From positions 1,488,001 to 1,552,000 of the forward strand of contig CADCXC010000003.1 in the NCBI GenBank assembly GCA_902806595.1: a stretch of 64,000 bases of DNA, in the 5' to 3' direction. Both the position numbers and the translations under genes were made by a program. The stretch's first letter is position 1; every line of letters starts with the position of its first letter. Of this stretch, positions 48,175-58,399 are shown one piece after another. The notes under the pieces are model-generated. The model did not search any database, was not told where the DNA came from, and saw only the letters and a list, made by a program, of their open reading frames with translations. This DNA comes from Pyrenopolyporus hunteri (Eukaryota > Ascomycota > Sordariomycetes > Xylariales > Hypoxylaceae).

Positions 48175-49020
48175 TCAACTCTTACCCGGGCCATTCTTTT
48201 TGCTTTTGTTTTCAGAAACTAGGCCAGCCTTGACAAAGGCGTCTCTTGCCGTCTGGTTGATTAGGGCGAAACGACGAGGGCCGAGCTTGTGCCCGCCATA
48301 CCAGCGGGTAACAATCACCATAACATTCCAGAGGTCCATCAGCTGCATGAGATGTAGCAGCCGACCACCAGCAGCGGTCTCGCCGTCGTCGTTACAGTCT
48401 TGAAATGTGGTATTATTGGGCCCTTTAATGCGCCAGGCAGTTATGTTATGCGTAGCAGTCCGGACTTTCTTGTCGCTGGAGAGAAGATGCTGAACAAATG
48501 CCTCAGCTTCCTCAGTGGACGAGACGCGGGCGCAGCGGGCAACGAAAGTTGATTTTAGTTCCACAAAAGGGTCCGACACAACCCACGGGGGTTCTGCTAC
48601 GTCCGTCTCTATCGCATCCGCCGTCGCTTTAGAGCCAAATTGCGGACCCGTAGATTCCTCAAGGGGGGCATCTTCCTCTTGCTGGTTTTCAGCCGGGGCT
48701 TCGGACTCGAGAAGCCGAGTTAACTCCTCGATTGCATCGAAGAGACAAACAGCACCCGGCTGGTAAACGGTGCTCAACGCCTGGCAGAACAGAGATAGTT
48801 CTCGGGCTGCATCACCGCGTTTTCCATGCTCGCCGGTACTATTAGTGCCTAGAACAACGGGAGGCACTGCAGGATACGTAGGGGGAAATTCGATGCGGAG
48901 AGATGAAGATTCTCCAGGTGGTGATAGAATGTATACATTAGTGTCGTTCGAGGGCACCAGACAGCCGTCACCATAGATTGAGTTGATTGCCTCGAGCTCG
49001 TCCCGCAGCTCTTCAGACAT
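48175..49020 (-). CDS. yih1: Yih1/IMPACT homologue (RWD plus ancient UPF0029 domain)
   Basis: A single exon encodes 281 aa. The RWD domain covers about residues 1-110 (LRDELEAINSIYGDG, IEFPPTYPAVPPVVL), then an acidic linker (AENQQEEDAPLEE), then the IMPACT/UPF0029 domain (about 150-270) with KVRTATHNITAWRI and the signature VTRWYGGHKLGPRRFALINQ. Yih1 binds Gcn1 and actin and restrains Gcn2 activation in the general amino-acid control response. The start at MSEELRDELEAINSIYG is the canonical RWD beginning; an in-frame extension upstream (to 49098) is unconserved. Length is close to the yeast protein. There is no intron. Confidence 0.94.
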   Translation of the reverse strand: MSEELRDELEAINSIYGDGCLVPSNDTNVYILSPPGESSSLRIEFPPTYPAVPPVVLGTNSTGEHGKRGDAARELSLFCQALSTVYQPGAVCLFDAIEELTRLLESEAPAENQQEEDAPLEESTGPQFGSKATADAIETDVAEPPWVVSDPFVELKSTFVARCARVSSTEEAEAFVQHLLSSDKKVRTATHNITAWRIKGPNNTTFQDCNDDGETAAGGRLLHLMQLMDLWNVMVIVTRWYGGHKLGPRRFALINQTARDAFVKAGLVSENKSKKNGPGKS

Positions 49021-49993
49021 GTCGTGGCGCTTTATTTTCTTTTTTGATTGGTAGCTCTCATGCCAGGGGTGAAGACCGCTGTGGCTGCTAAAGAACAAAG
49101 AATAAAGAATGAAGAATGAAGAATATGGTGGTCTTGTGAATAACCAACCTTATGAGCCGTCTTCGATTGTTGAAGACTTACAGCATAAAACTTATTTCTG
49201 AAGAGGTAGGTCTGTCAGATTAATAACAATAAAACGCCAAATAATAAGAATGGCCTTTCAGCGTAGTAGTAAACCTGAGAAGCAAAAGTCTCGTTCGCTT
49301 GGACTCGTTTGAGTAATGCCTCTCAAGTTGGGCGTAATGGTTGAAATCTAAGAAGTTAAGTTGCTTCAAAACCGTCAAAGCAGTGCGCCGCAAGAACCCC
49401 GAGAATTACGCATATGCTAATTACATAGGCCCTATAACCTGCACACTACCTACCACCTAGGTACCTACCTATTTATTAAGCGTGAAATTCTGGTAATAAG
49501 GAGATTAGGTAGGTAGGTACCTTATACAAACAGGTACCTACACGTAATATATATACTCATATTCAGGTACCTTATCGACTGGTATGCAAGGAACGGAGCA
49601 TATATCCCGATAAAAGATGAAAGAACCCTGTATCCGTAGGCACCCACTCTTTGGTTCTAGTGGTCCGTGGAGGAATCGAGAACCCCAAAACCCCACGCTC
49701 GCCCCTCCAAAAATCCGCCATGTCGTAAGCTCCGAGTCCCGACCCGTTGAACGTCTTTTTCCTCAAAGAATCGCCGAGTTCGAAGCCGCTTCAAGTAAAT
49801 ACAAACGGTGATTCTAGGCGTCAGAGCTGCGATACCTAACTTCTGTTAATTTTTCTTCTTCTTCGGTTTCACTAAGGCCGAGCATCTGTGCTCGCCACAT
49901 TATCCATACTTTCCCTTCCTTTCCTTTCTTCCCTTTTTCGCCCGTTCCAAGTCCGTTCGCAGCCTTCCCCCGCTGTCTCATCAGCTATTGAGG
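49021..49993. other. Divergent intergenic between yih1 and ppt1
   Basis: Promoters of both genes. TAGGTACCTA/GGTAGGTAGG motifs at 49452-49545. The stretch just before ppt1 (49850-49980) is pyrimidine-rich, as in many fungal leaders. Small frames at 49572-49811 overlap on opposite strands and are not supported. Confidence 0.45.
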
Positions 49994-51768
49994 ATGGCGT
50001 CCGTTATAGAACAGGCGACCGCTTACAAGAATGACGGGAACAAGGCCTTTGCGGCGCACGACTGGCCCAAGGCTATCGACCTCTATACCAAGGCTATCGA
50101 GCTGAACGACAAAGAGCCGACGTACTTCACAAACCGAGCTCAAGTGCGTAACGCCTTGTTCCTTGTTGATCGCTCGCGTGACTGACCTCCATTCCCATCT
50201 TAGGCGTATATCAAGTCGGAAGCCTACGGTTATGCTATCGCCGACGCCACTAAAGCTATCGAGCTCAACCCGAAGCTCGTTAAAGTACGCAACCCTCAGA
50301 CCCCTCGCCGATCGCTTCTCACGATTAGCTGACTTGGCTGAAACCAGGCTTACTTCCGTCGTGCCGTTGCCTACGCTGCTATCCTGAAACCGAAGGATGC
50401 CGTGCGGGATTTTAAAAAATGCGTCGAACTCGATCCCAACAACAAGGACGCCAGGCTGAAGCTTACGGAGTGCCAAAAGATTGTGCGACAGCTAAACTTC
50501 TATGCTGCCATCGACGTGGGCGATGAGCCTTCTGCGGCCGAGGGCCTCGATCTCGATTCCATGGCCGTGGAGCCCGATTATGATGGTGTACACCTCAAGG
50601 ACCAGATGACCCAGGAGTTTATTGACGATATGATCGAAAGATTCAAAAATGGCAAGAAGATCCACAAGAAATACGTCTACCAGATTATTATTGCCGTGAA
50701 GAACATCGTATATAATGAGCCCACTATGGTGGAGATGAAGATCCCGGACGATGTCAAGCTCACTGTTTGCGGCGACACGCACGGTAAGCTCAAGGGATGG
50801 CCCCTTCACAGCGAACTAGAGCTGACTCGTTACAGGGCAATACTTCGATCTGTTGGAACTTTTCAGACTGAATGGCCGTCCGTCGGAAAAGCACTGGTAC
50901 CTGTTTAACGGAGACTTCGTGGATCGAGGTTCCTGGTCCACGGAAATTGCCCTGCTGTTATACGCATATAAATGGCTACGCCCTCATGGCATGTTCCTGA
51001 ACAGAGGTAACCACGAGACGGACGACATGAACAAGGTCTATGGGTTTGAGGGCGAGTGTAAAGCCAAGTACAACGAACGGTACGTCTTTAATTGCTCCGT
51101 ATAGGCATTGCCGGCAGCTTCTAACTGGATTTTAGTGTCTTCAAACTGTTCTCGGAAAGCTTCTCTGCGTTACCTCTAGCGACGCTCATCGGATCCAAGT
51201 ACCTCGTCTTGCACGGCGGTCTATTCTCGGACGATAACGTAACTCTCGACGACATCCGAAAGGTGGATAGACACGCCCAGAGACAGCCGGGCCAATCTGG
51301 CTTGATGATGGAAATGTTGTGGACCGATCCTCAGACGGCTCCCGGACGAGGCCCTAGCAAGAGGGGTGTGGGTATGCAGTTCGGCCCGGACGTCACCAAG
51401 AGATTTTGCGAGAAGAACGGCCTCGACGCTATTATCCGAAGCCACGAAGTTCGTATGGACGGCTATGAAGAGGAGCACGATGGAAAGTGTATTACAGGTG
51501 AGTTGCTTATTCGGAAGGTTGATTCGTTCTCCTACTAACTAGCTTCAAGTCTTCTCTGCTCCCAAGTACTGCGACCAAACCGAGAACAGAGGCGCCTACA
51601 TCAACATTGGGCCTGACTACAAGCTCAACTTCAACCAATTCGACGCCGTCCCTCATCCGCCGATTCGGCCGATGGTAAGTGCTCTCTAACCCCCAGCCCT
51701 GAAAGAAGATGGGTCGAGCTAATGCCCCATAGGCGTACGCGAATAACTCCCTTATGTCCATGATGTAG
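49994..51768 (+). CDS. ppt1: Serine/threonine protein phosphatase 5 (Ppt1), TPR plus PPP catalytic domain
   Basis: Seven exons encode 477 aa: 49994-50143, 50204-50284, 50348-50783, 50836-51079, 51136-51497, 51550-51674 and 51733-51768. Introns are 52-63 nt and every junction keeps the frame. Residues 1-115 form three TPR units (DGNKAFAAHDWPKAIDLYTKA, here split in my reading by exon ends) that in this family bind the C-terminus of Hsp90. The PPP phosphatase domain covers about 170-465, with metal-ligand motifs GDTHG (219-223), GDFVDRG, GNHE, and later HGGLF and RSHEV. The C-terminus SLMSMM is short and similar to family members. Ppt1 dephosphorylates Hsp90 and related targets. The start is the first ATG, followed directly by the TPR region. 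Confidence 0.95.
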
Positions 51769-52021
51769 AGGGTATTTTGGTTTTGGTGTTCCAGATGGCG
51801 ATCTTGCATTGAATGGTGGTATAACACGGCATCCTTGCATATATGGCAATTGCTCGTCAGGGAAGCATCGGCGTTGTGGGGACATAGGAGAGGAAACGGG
51901 ATATTTATACCATTCTGGCGGTACCAATGGAAACGGCTTGTTAACTACCTAGGTTGTTTTTATTTCTCCCATAGTCGCGGTGATACTATGGAATTGATCG
52001 CCTCGTCTTCATCGTCAACTC

Positions 52022-52450
52022 TCAACCGGTCCATAGTTGGTCTTCCCCGTCTCTACCCACTAAAGCACCCAGCCAGTCAGAGCATCCTCGTATCCGTAGC
52101 GAAGAGTGAACTCCGTCTTGGTACGAGCCCTGCCAAGCTGTGATGGCTGCGGAAAATGCGCCCAGGTCATCTCGAGGGACTCTCAACCAGCAGTCTTTGC
52201 CATCTACTTTGAGGATATCTAAAGGGATCCCGAGACCGGTTACGCCTAGGAACTGCTTCAGGGCGGCCGTACATTTTGACCGGACTTGAAGAGCATCTAG
52301 TTCGCCTGGGTCGGCTGAGGCGCTGAAGAGCTGAAGGTGGGCGTAGGAGTAGCGCGGCGATCTGATCGTGATCGTAGCTAGCTCCTGGGACTTTTTCGCC
52401 TTGGCTGCTTCGGGAGTGTTTGTCATAGATACATCGGCCTGTTCGGCCAT
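52022..52450 (-). CDS. pop8: RNase P/MRP subunit Pop8
   Basis: A single exon encodes 142 aa. The sequence SPRYSYAHLQLFS, LDALQVRSKCTAALKQFLGV, GIPLDILKVDGKDCWLRVPRDDL and CSDWLGALVGRDG fits the fungal Pop8 family, an Alba-like/ferredoxin-fold subunit of the RNase P and RNase MRP holoenzymes that pairs with Pop5. Function is tRNA 5' maturation and rRNA processing in the nucleus. The first 20 residues are variable and probably disordered. The gene is convergent with ppt1 (253 bp between stops) and divergent from the Spt4-like gene. Confidence 0.85.
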   Translation of the reverse strand: MAEQADVSMTNTPEAAKAKKSQELATITIRSPRYSYAHLQLFSASADPGELDALQVRSKCTAALKQFLGVTGLGIPLDILKVDGKDCWLRVPRDDLGAFSAAITAWQGSYQDGVHSSLRIRGCSDWLGALVGRDGEDQLWTG

Positions 52451-53245
52451 GGTGAATATCCCTAGGGATCTAGATACGCTCGTGCTCGTAGTAGATTTTA
52501 GTCTAGATGATAGCCCTGATTGGCAGGGAATTACAGAGAATGGATGAATGAATGGTAGAAGTAAAGTACTTTGGTGTAAAATTCATATATACAGATTTAT
52601 GAGCCTATTCAATGAGATTCAGTGCTGCAGGGCATGATTGGGATGATTGGAAGATCTGAATGTTACGTAAGGTGATCTGAATTACATAAGGCAGAGAGAT
52701 CAGGTACATGGATACAGAGACATGGAGCAAGTACCTGAGCTAAGCCAAAAGCAGCATGCCAGGAGGGTGCAGCATTGATGATTTGGTCCAATCAGAATTC
52801 AATACGGATAAGTACATATTTCTCAAAAAAGCTTTAATTTTGAGCCAATCAGGATTTTTGTTACTAGAAAAAGTGACTTCCGGATTAGTGCATTTGTGAA
52901 TATGTACCTCATTTTTTTTTGGCTGTTGTCAAGACATTTTCTGGGGTATGGTAGCTGTAATGTACCAGATACAGGTGAAATAGGTGCAAAGGTACCTCAA
53001 GCTACTTCACAGTACCCATAATGTAGCATTCAATAATCCGGATTGTGACTTAGGTACCTGATGGTGCACAGACCATACATGCAGAGAATCAAAATGGACC
53101 CAGGATCAGCCAGCCCCGATAGCAGACTATTTAAATCCGGATAGAGGAATAATATTTTCCTAAACGTTTCTTCTTCACCCACACCTGAGCGGATAATTGA
53201 ATCCGCCCCAACAGGCCCATCTGACGCATTCATTTAAGCGCAAGG
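52451..53245. other. Divergent intergenic between pop8 and the Spt4-like gene
   Basis: Promoters of both genes, including two CCAATCAG boxes annotated separately. Two more GGTACCT motifs at 52991 and 53053. No coding sequence seen. Confidence 0.45.
52788..52849 (+). promoter_or_regulatory. Two CCAATCAG boxes
   Basis: CCAAT occurs at 52788-52792 and 52845-52849, each followed by CAG, about 340-400 bp from both flanking start codons. CCAAT is the site of the fungal CBC/Hap complex. Identical extended context and shared spacing from both genes suggest, but do not prove, function. Confidence 0.35.
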
Positions 53246-54258
53246 ATGGCTCCTGCAGGGATGGCCCGTGCGCACCAGGGCAATTCAGCTCGAGCGCGCC
53301 TACAAAGCGCCTTAGCTGACGCCTCCGTTTCCGATAATCTTCCCGCCTACAACTTCAACAACTACGGAGGCGAGGACAGCGACGAGGATATCAACCCGCA
53401 CGTCGACACTTTCGGCCGCCTCATCGTCTCCGACCTACCTGATCGACGTGTCCCTACGATCCAGGAGTACTCTCAATCCGAGTTCATTCGTGAGCCTTCC
53501 GTGTATTCTGATTCCCAGGGCACCGTCGATTATCCATCCGACGACTCTTTCGACCTTCAATCTACGTCCGACCGCAGCGACGTCTACAGTCCAAGTGAAA
53601 TCATGGCTGCCTCCAATCCCATGGCCTACCTCGTCATCCCGTCTAACCAATGGCGCTATGTGCGCGCCTGCATGGCCTGCTCCATCCTCCTGCCGCAGTC
53701 CGTAAGTATTCCCCTCCTCATTTCCCACCGACATCTTTCTCGTCGCGTTCCATCATATCGCGTCGCATTTACTTCATCGCGTTTCACTCCCACCTGGCTT
53801 CTATTGCCACTCAACTTTGGACAACGACACTGACCACGATCAAAACACATCAGGTCTTTCGCGCCGAGGGTTGCCCCAATTGCCCCTTCCTTGAGCTTAA
53901 GGGCTCTCCGGAGAACATCGAGGCTTGCACCTCGTCCCAGTACGAGGGTTCAAGCGCCATCTTCGACCCGAACCGCTCCTGGATTGCCCGCTGGCAACGC
54001 GTTGACCCGTACGTCCCCGCCAACTACGCTATCAAGGTCAATGGCTCGCTCCCGGACGACGTGCGACAGACCCTAGAGGAGCAGGGCCATACCCTTATTC
54101 CGTAAGTAGTTTCTTTATGAGTTTATCTTGTCCTTCCCCTCCCCACATCGCCACCTCGTATCGAGGATAAGTACATTGTGACTTGTTACCTTATTGTAAT
54201 CGGGGCTAACCTTTGTCTATCTATTAGCCGCGACGGTAGTGCTCTCGAGATCGACTAG
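53246..54258 (+). CDS. Spt4-like transcription elongation factor with N-terminal extension
   Basis: Exons are 53246-53701, 53854-54101 and 54228-54258, giving 244 aa; introns are 152 and 126 nt with GTAAGT donors. Residues about 126-244 are Spt4-like: RYVRACMACSI (C142, C145) and EGCPNCPF (C159, C162) form the four-cysteine zinc site. Then come EGSSAIFDPNRSWIARWQRVDPYVPANYAIKV, which I quote in pieces elsewhere, and the typical ending IPRDGS. Spt4 pairs with Spt5 on RNA polymerase II as DSIF and supports elongation and heterochromatin. Two oddities stand out. A 119-residue acidic/Ser-rich extension precedes the usual start (a second ATG is at 53603). The stop TAG at 54256-54258 is followed in frame by 67 sense codons (see next feature). 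It may be a divergent paralogue or the sole Spt4. Confidence 0.85.
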
Positions 54259-54462
54259 ACCGCGACCGGAGGCGTTCCGTCCCAGGGACAGCGAGCTACT
54301 CAACCCCAGGCAGCCCGGGCCCAGCCGCAGCGTGCCCAGCAGAACTCCCAGCCGAGCGAGGAGTCCGAGCAGGCTGGCGAGCAGAGCCAGGCCAAGAAGC
54401 CCAAGAAGAAGACGGCTAAGAAGGGTAAGGGTGGCAAGAAGGGTGGTAAGGGCCGCAAGTAA
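54259..54462 (+). other. In-frame sense extension after the Spt4-like TAG stop
   Basis: Immediately after the TAG, the same frame runs 67 codons to TAA at 54460-54462. It encodes a Gln/Ala/Pro/Ser-rich part (QPQAARAQPQRAQQNSQ) and then a strongly basic tail (AKKPKKKTAKKGKGGKKGG) ending KGRK. Codons are mostly GC-ending (AAG, CAG, GCC), like the gene upstream, which suggests selection on protein sequence. Expression would need stop readthrough, an unusual splice, or an ancestral gene with a recent nonsense change. Confidence 0.55.
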
Positions 54463-54899
54463 GCCATTGCGCAGGGTGTTTGATGTTCCGATCATACCTG
54501 CTACACAAGGTGATCTCTAGGGTACCTAAGAAGAGAGAGATATCATGTGTTACTGCTGGCGATTTCGATACAGTTTTCGGTCATCACCCGAGGTGCAACA
54601 AGGGCACAGGCACGATAGTTTGCTAGTTTAGCTTTTACATGGATCGTCACCCGGCGATCGGCAGTGCATCTCTTCGGGGGTGCACTAAGCCTTGATCTGC
54701 CATGGCATTAGGTGGCCGCTAAATAAAACCCCCAGTAAACCCATCTTCCCTCCCGTCTTCCCGTGTAATACCTTAGGGGGCTAGGTACCTAATCATAACC
54801 ACCGCTTATGTAGTCGCTCATACTCATCGTGTCGTAATCCATCGCCTTCATTCATTCATCACATTACATTACCTACATTACGCTTCATTCCATTCTACC

Positions 54900-54932
<33 letters not shown>

Positions 54933-54948
54933 CTCTATTCCCAGGTAC
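54463..54948. other. Convergent intergenic
   Basis: 3' flanks of the Spt4-like gene and the minus-strand orphan. Contains CATTACATTAC-type repeats (54858-54885) and the CAT microsatellite at 54901-54930. Confidence 0.5.
54901..54930 (+). repeat. CAT trinucleotide microsatellite
   Basis: Ten perfect CAT units, in the predicted 3' UTR of the minus-strand gene ending at 54949. Confidence 0.95.
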
Positions 54949-56997
54949 TCAGATAAACCCCCTCCTCCTCATCTCCGCCTCCTCCGTCTCCCCCGCGAAT
55001 ACCGTCTCGGCCGCTGCCACCGCCGCCGCCGCCGCCGCCGTCCTCCTCCTCCCCTCCCCCTCCCCCTCTTCCTCGTCTCTGAGCAGCTTGCTGACTTCCG
55101 CGTAGCAGTCGATGATGTCCTCGATCTCCCGGTACAGCAGCGTGTCCCGCGACCGCCAGGACCCCCCCTCCTCCTCCTCCCTGGCGTCTCCGCCCGCTGG
55201 CCCGCTGGGGGAGAGGGGAAGGGATGGGGGTAGGGTCGGGGTCAGGGGGCTTGCGTCGTCTTCGTCCTCGTCCTCGTCCTCCTCGTCGCCGTGGCGGTGG
55301 TCGTCGCTGCTGCTGCTGCTGTCGGTCGACCGCGTGTCTGTCACCCACGAGCTGTTGTCGCTCGCGGAGTCGGCGCGCGGTGGGGTTTGCGCTTCTTCGG
55401 CTTCTGCGTCTTCTTGCTCACCTTCCTTTTCCTCTTCATTTTCTTCTTTCTCCGGGTTATCATCCTGTTCTCGCACGTATCCTGCGCTTAGACTGGACTT
55501 GAGGGTAGGCATGGCCGTGGGCTTGGGTTTGGGCCAGGTCTGAGATCGGGAATGCGACTGGGACCCACGGCCGGCGCTCGGCGGCGGCGTGAACCACCGC
55601 GCATCTTGGAATCCGATGTGTTGTCGCCGGCTGGGATCGCGGTAGCGCTCTGGGAACGAGGAGGGTGGTGATGGAGAGCTATGGTTCGAGATGGACCCGC
55701 GCTCTCCGTCGCTAACATCACCCCGCTCTTCAACAGACTGCTGCCGCTGCAATTCCCGGCCCCGGCTCCGCGGCGCAGGCTGCAGTCTGAAGTCGCCCGA
55801 GCCAAGGTTACTCGCGGTGTTGTACCCGCCTGAATTAACATTACTATCAACTTCCTGCGTGGACGGCTCATAACCCCCGTCGTCGCGCTCGCCTCTCGTA
55901 TCAGCGCCGTAGAGGTCCACGAGCGAATTCGGCCCGAAGAACGCGCTCTCCCGCGGGTACAGCGCCGCGCGGCAGCCCGCGCACAGGTTATCCCGCTTCT
56001 CATCCGGCGTCACCAGGGGGGCGGCGCAGCTGCGCCAGGGGCATCTTCTCCGGGGCTCGGGGGAGGGCGCGCGGAAGTTGTTGTCGTAGTCTTTGATGTT
56101 CTTGTGAGTGTTGGGGGCGGGGCTAGGGCTGCTGTTGTCATGGTGTGTAGGTGCAGGGGAAGGAGTGTCCCTCTGGACACCGGGCCGGGTAGGCGAGGAG
56201 TTGAGGATCCAACCCGGCGCCATGGCGTCGGGTTCGGTGCCATCCCTGTTGATATTGCGGTTCTCAGTGCCCCTGGTATTGCGTGTCGACCCCCCCGCCC
56301 CTTGGCTTGTTGCTTGGACATCGACCGAGGCTCTCTTTCTCTTACGCGGAGACGCTGGCGAGTCGTATCTTCTGCCCGTATCCGACACCGTCCTTGGCAG
56401 CTGACGCCGCCGTTCCGACTGTGCGCTGTACCGGATGATCGGCCCTCGGTCGAGGGCACTCGTGCGGAACGCTTCTGTCGTCCCGGCGCCGGGGGACACC
56501 GGCGAGATCGGGATCCGAGCCCTGGTATCCAGCACTCCCTCCGACGGCCGTCGTTGTATGTTGCCGACGACCGGGGGTGATGGAATACCCCAGTAGTTCC
56601 CGGTGGTCTTGGCTGAGTTGTTGCGGCTAAGGATGCCGACCTGTGGAGTCCTGCTCCGGTCGCTTAGCCCGTGGAACCTCTGGTTCCGCTCTTGTATGCG
56701 CTGGATCCGCGCCGCGTACTCCTCGTCGGACACCTTCTCCTGAATCTGCTTATCGACGAGCGGCCGGTCTGGTCGGTGCGTGCCCTTGTAGTCGTTAAGC
56801 CAGTCTCGTTCCCCGGAGCATCGGGACGACGTCTTCGACTTGTCTTCGTCGCGCTTGCGCCGGAAGCTCCCCAGGACCCGGGAGAAAACACTTTCGCTGG
56901 CCCTGTCATTGCCCTTGTGTTTTCGGCTTACGTTCGGAGTCGAACTAGGTCGGCGGGGAAGCCCTGTGCTTTCGTGATGATGATGCTCGTATTTCAT
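54949..56997 (-). CDS. Uncharacterised low-complexity protein with a four-cysteine motif
   Basis: One exon encodes 682 aa. I do not recognise it beyond a fungal conserved-hypothetical look. The N-terminus is basic (SRVLGSFRRKRDEDKSK, about 40-56), followed by a helical stretch with EEYAARIQRIQERNQRFHGL. Residues about 320-345 hold C-x4-C then C-x2-C (CPWRSC ... CAGC), a possible small zinc site, preceded by RRR. The region 350-520 is Ser/Gly/Arg-rich. The last 150 residues are Glu/Asp runs, polySer, and a final helix EIEDIIDCYAEVSKLLRDEEE. Codon usage is GC-rich throughout. Unlike most genes here there are no introns. The frame is open for 2 kb, which supports it as real; plus-strand frames opposite are shadows. 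Confidence 0.75.
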   Translation of the reverse strand: MKYEHHHHESTGLPRRPSSTPNVSRKHKGNDRASESVFSRVLGSFRRKRDEDKSKTSSRCSGERDWLNDYKGTHRPDRPLVDKQIQEKVSDEEYAARIQRIQERNQRFHGLSDRSRTPQVGILSRNNSAKTTGNYWGIPSPPVVGNIQRRPSEGVLDTRARIPISPVSPGAGTTEAFRTSALDRGPIIRYSAQSERRRQLPRTVSDTGRRYDSPASPRKRKRASVDVQATSQGAGGSTRNTRGTENRNINRDGTEPDAMAPGWILNSSPTRPGVQRDTPSPAPTHHDNSSPSPAPNTHKNIKDYDNNFRAPSPEPRRRCPWRSCAAPLVTPDEKRDNLCAGCRAALYPRESAFFGPNSLVDLYGADTRGERDDGGYEPSTQEVDSNVNSGGYNTASNLGSGDFRLQPAPRSRGRELQRQQSVEERGDVSDGERGSISNHSSPSPPSSFPERYRDPSRRQHIGFQDARWFTPPPSAGRGSQSHSRSQTWPKPKPTAMPTLKSSLSAGYVREQDDNPEKEENEEEKEGEQEDAEAEEAQTPPRADSASDNSSWVTDTRSTDSSSSSDDHRHGDEEDEDEDEDDASPLTPTLPPSLPLSPSGPAGGDAREEEEGGSWRSRDTLLYREIEDIIDCYAEVSKLLRDEEEGEGEGRRRTAAAAAAVAAAETVFAGETEEAEMRRRGFI

Positions 56998-58399
56998 CTG
57001 CTGTCTATTTTTTTTGTCTGTCCTCTTTTAAGTCTTTTCTGTCCTAGGTTTTTCGTTTTCGTATTAAAAAGTCCGAATGTTAAAATACAATAAATAAAAA
57101 AATATAATAAATCGCTATGCTATTAGGGAAAACGCTATGCGTTCATAAATACCAAAACATGTCGTCAAGGACGGGTGTAACTAGTTACAGTGGAAAGTCA
57201 AAAATGATTCTAAATCAGACCACCGTGGGCCGTGGGCACAAGCCCCAGGTCATTACTGACGACGTGTTTTTGTTGAATAGGCGAGACTAAGTGAATATAT
57301 GTTCTCTTTGATATACTCCAGACGTGTTACCCTTTTCCTTCGTTACAATCTAGGGGTTCGTGCCGTCGTGATTGTTATAATTGTGAGCCGAGCCTGAGTC
57401 ACAATGAAAGCTTTGTCTTTTCTGTCAGGACCCTCTTGATTAATGCATTGTGATTTGGATCAAAGGGAGACGATCCACAATCAAATGTGTGAATGGAAAA
57501 GTTACGCTATGTCGTCAGAAGGCTGAATGACTCGAACCCTACGTTGACATAGAACTAGCCCACCTGGTACTAAGCCGTTTAACTGATATGCTGCCGTCTT
57601 ATGACTCAGGAGGAGCGGCCATCATACCTCGAGCTTTATTTGGGGCATCATCACGCAGACCTTTGTAGGACTCGGAAGACCGTAATATTCCTTTTCACAT
57701 ACTGCTCGAGGCGATTTGACCCTAGTAATCACTTAGCCGTAGCCACGATAGGAATTTGGGATTATCGTTCAAATTGACGGGCCCCCCTAGAAAGTTCTTA
57801 ACATCACCCAGGGTTGTATTTACTGTACTGTTAGCTAGGTACCTACAGTCTAGGGTTATAATGACCCCCTATTCACTTACTTACCTACCTACATTTACTC
57901 TATTGTAGGAGACTTGGTTCTCACTCTATTGATACATCTTCCGTTATTGAAGCTGCCAACACCTCATCCAATAAAGGCAATGCAGACTCACGATATATGC
58001 CAGGCACAAAGCGCTGCTTCCGATAGGTCCCCGGCTATAAGTACCTAGGTGTCTATTAAATTCCAGTTAGCGACGAGGCTGGTACATGCAGAATCAAAGG
58101 AGCAAAATAAAACCCGTCTCCGATCAAATAGGTTGAGAACTTGATAACCTTTGGCGTATGGGCGTACAAGAGAATCATACGGGGTGAAAAAGGTAGCAAA
58201 GACTCCTGTTGGGGTAGGAAACCAACTAAAAAACGGGCATTCGGGGAATCATTTATTCTTCGTCACCGAGACTCTTGACAGATACCTAGCCTTGTATATC
58301 TAGGTTCGTAGATTATGTCTTTTTAGCTGCGAATTCGATTGCCCGAATAGTAGTGTAACCCCTGCCACTAGAATTGACCCGTTTCTATATCACCACGGA
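56998..58399. other. Intergenic, 1.4 kb
   Basis: Promoter of the orphan protein and 3' flank of the cotransporter gene. A TAGGTACCTA copy at 57835-57845. No coding region seen. Confidence 0.45.

Noticed and set aside
55112..56580. Several plus-strand frames opposite the 54949-56997 gene
   Set aside because: Low-complexity Ser/Arg products of the complementary GC-rich strand. The minus frame is far longer and starts at a good ATG.
57470..57600. tRNA-like GGGTTCGAGTC (minus strand) near 57530
   Set aside because: The flanking bases do not pair into a T arm or acceptor stem, and no anticodon or D arm can be drawn.
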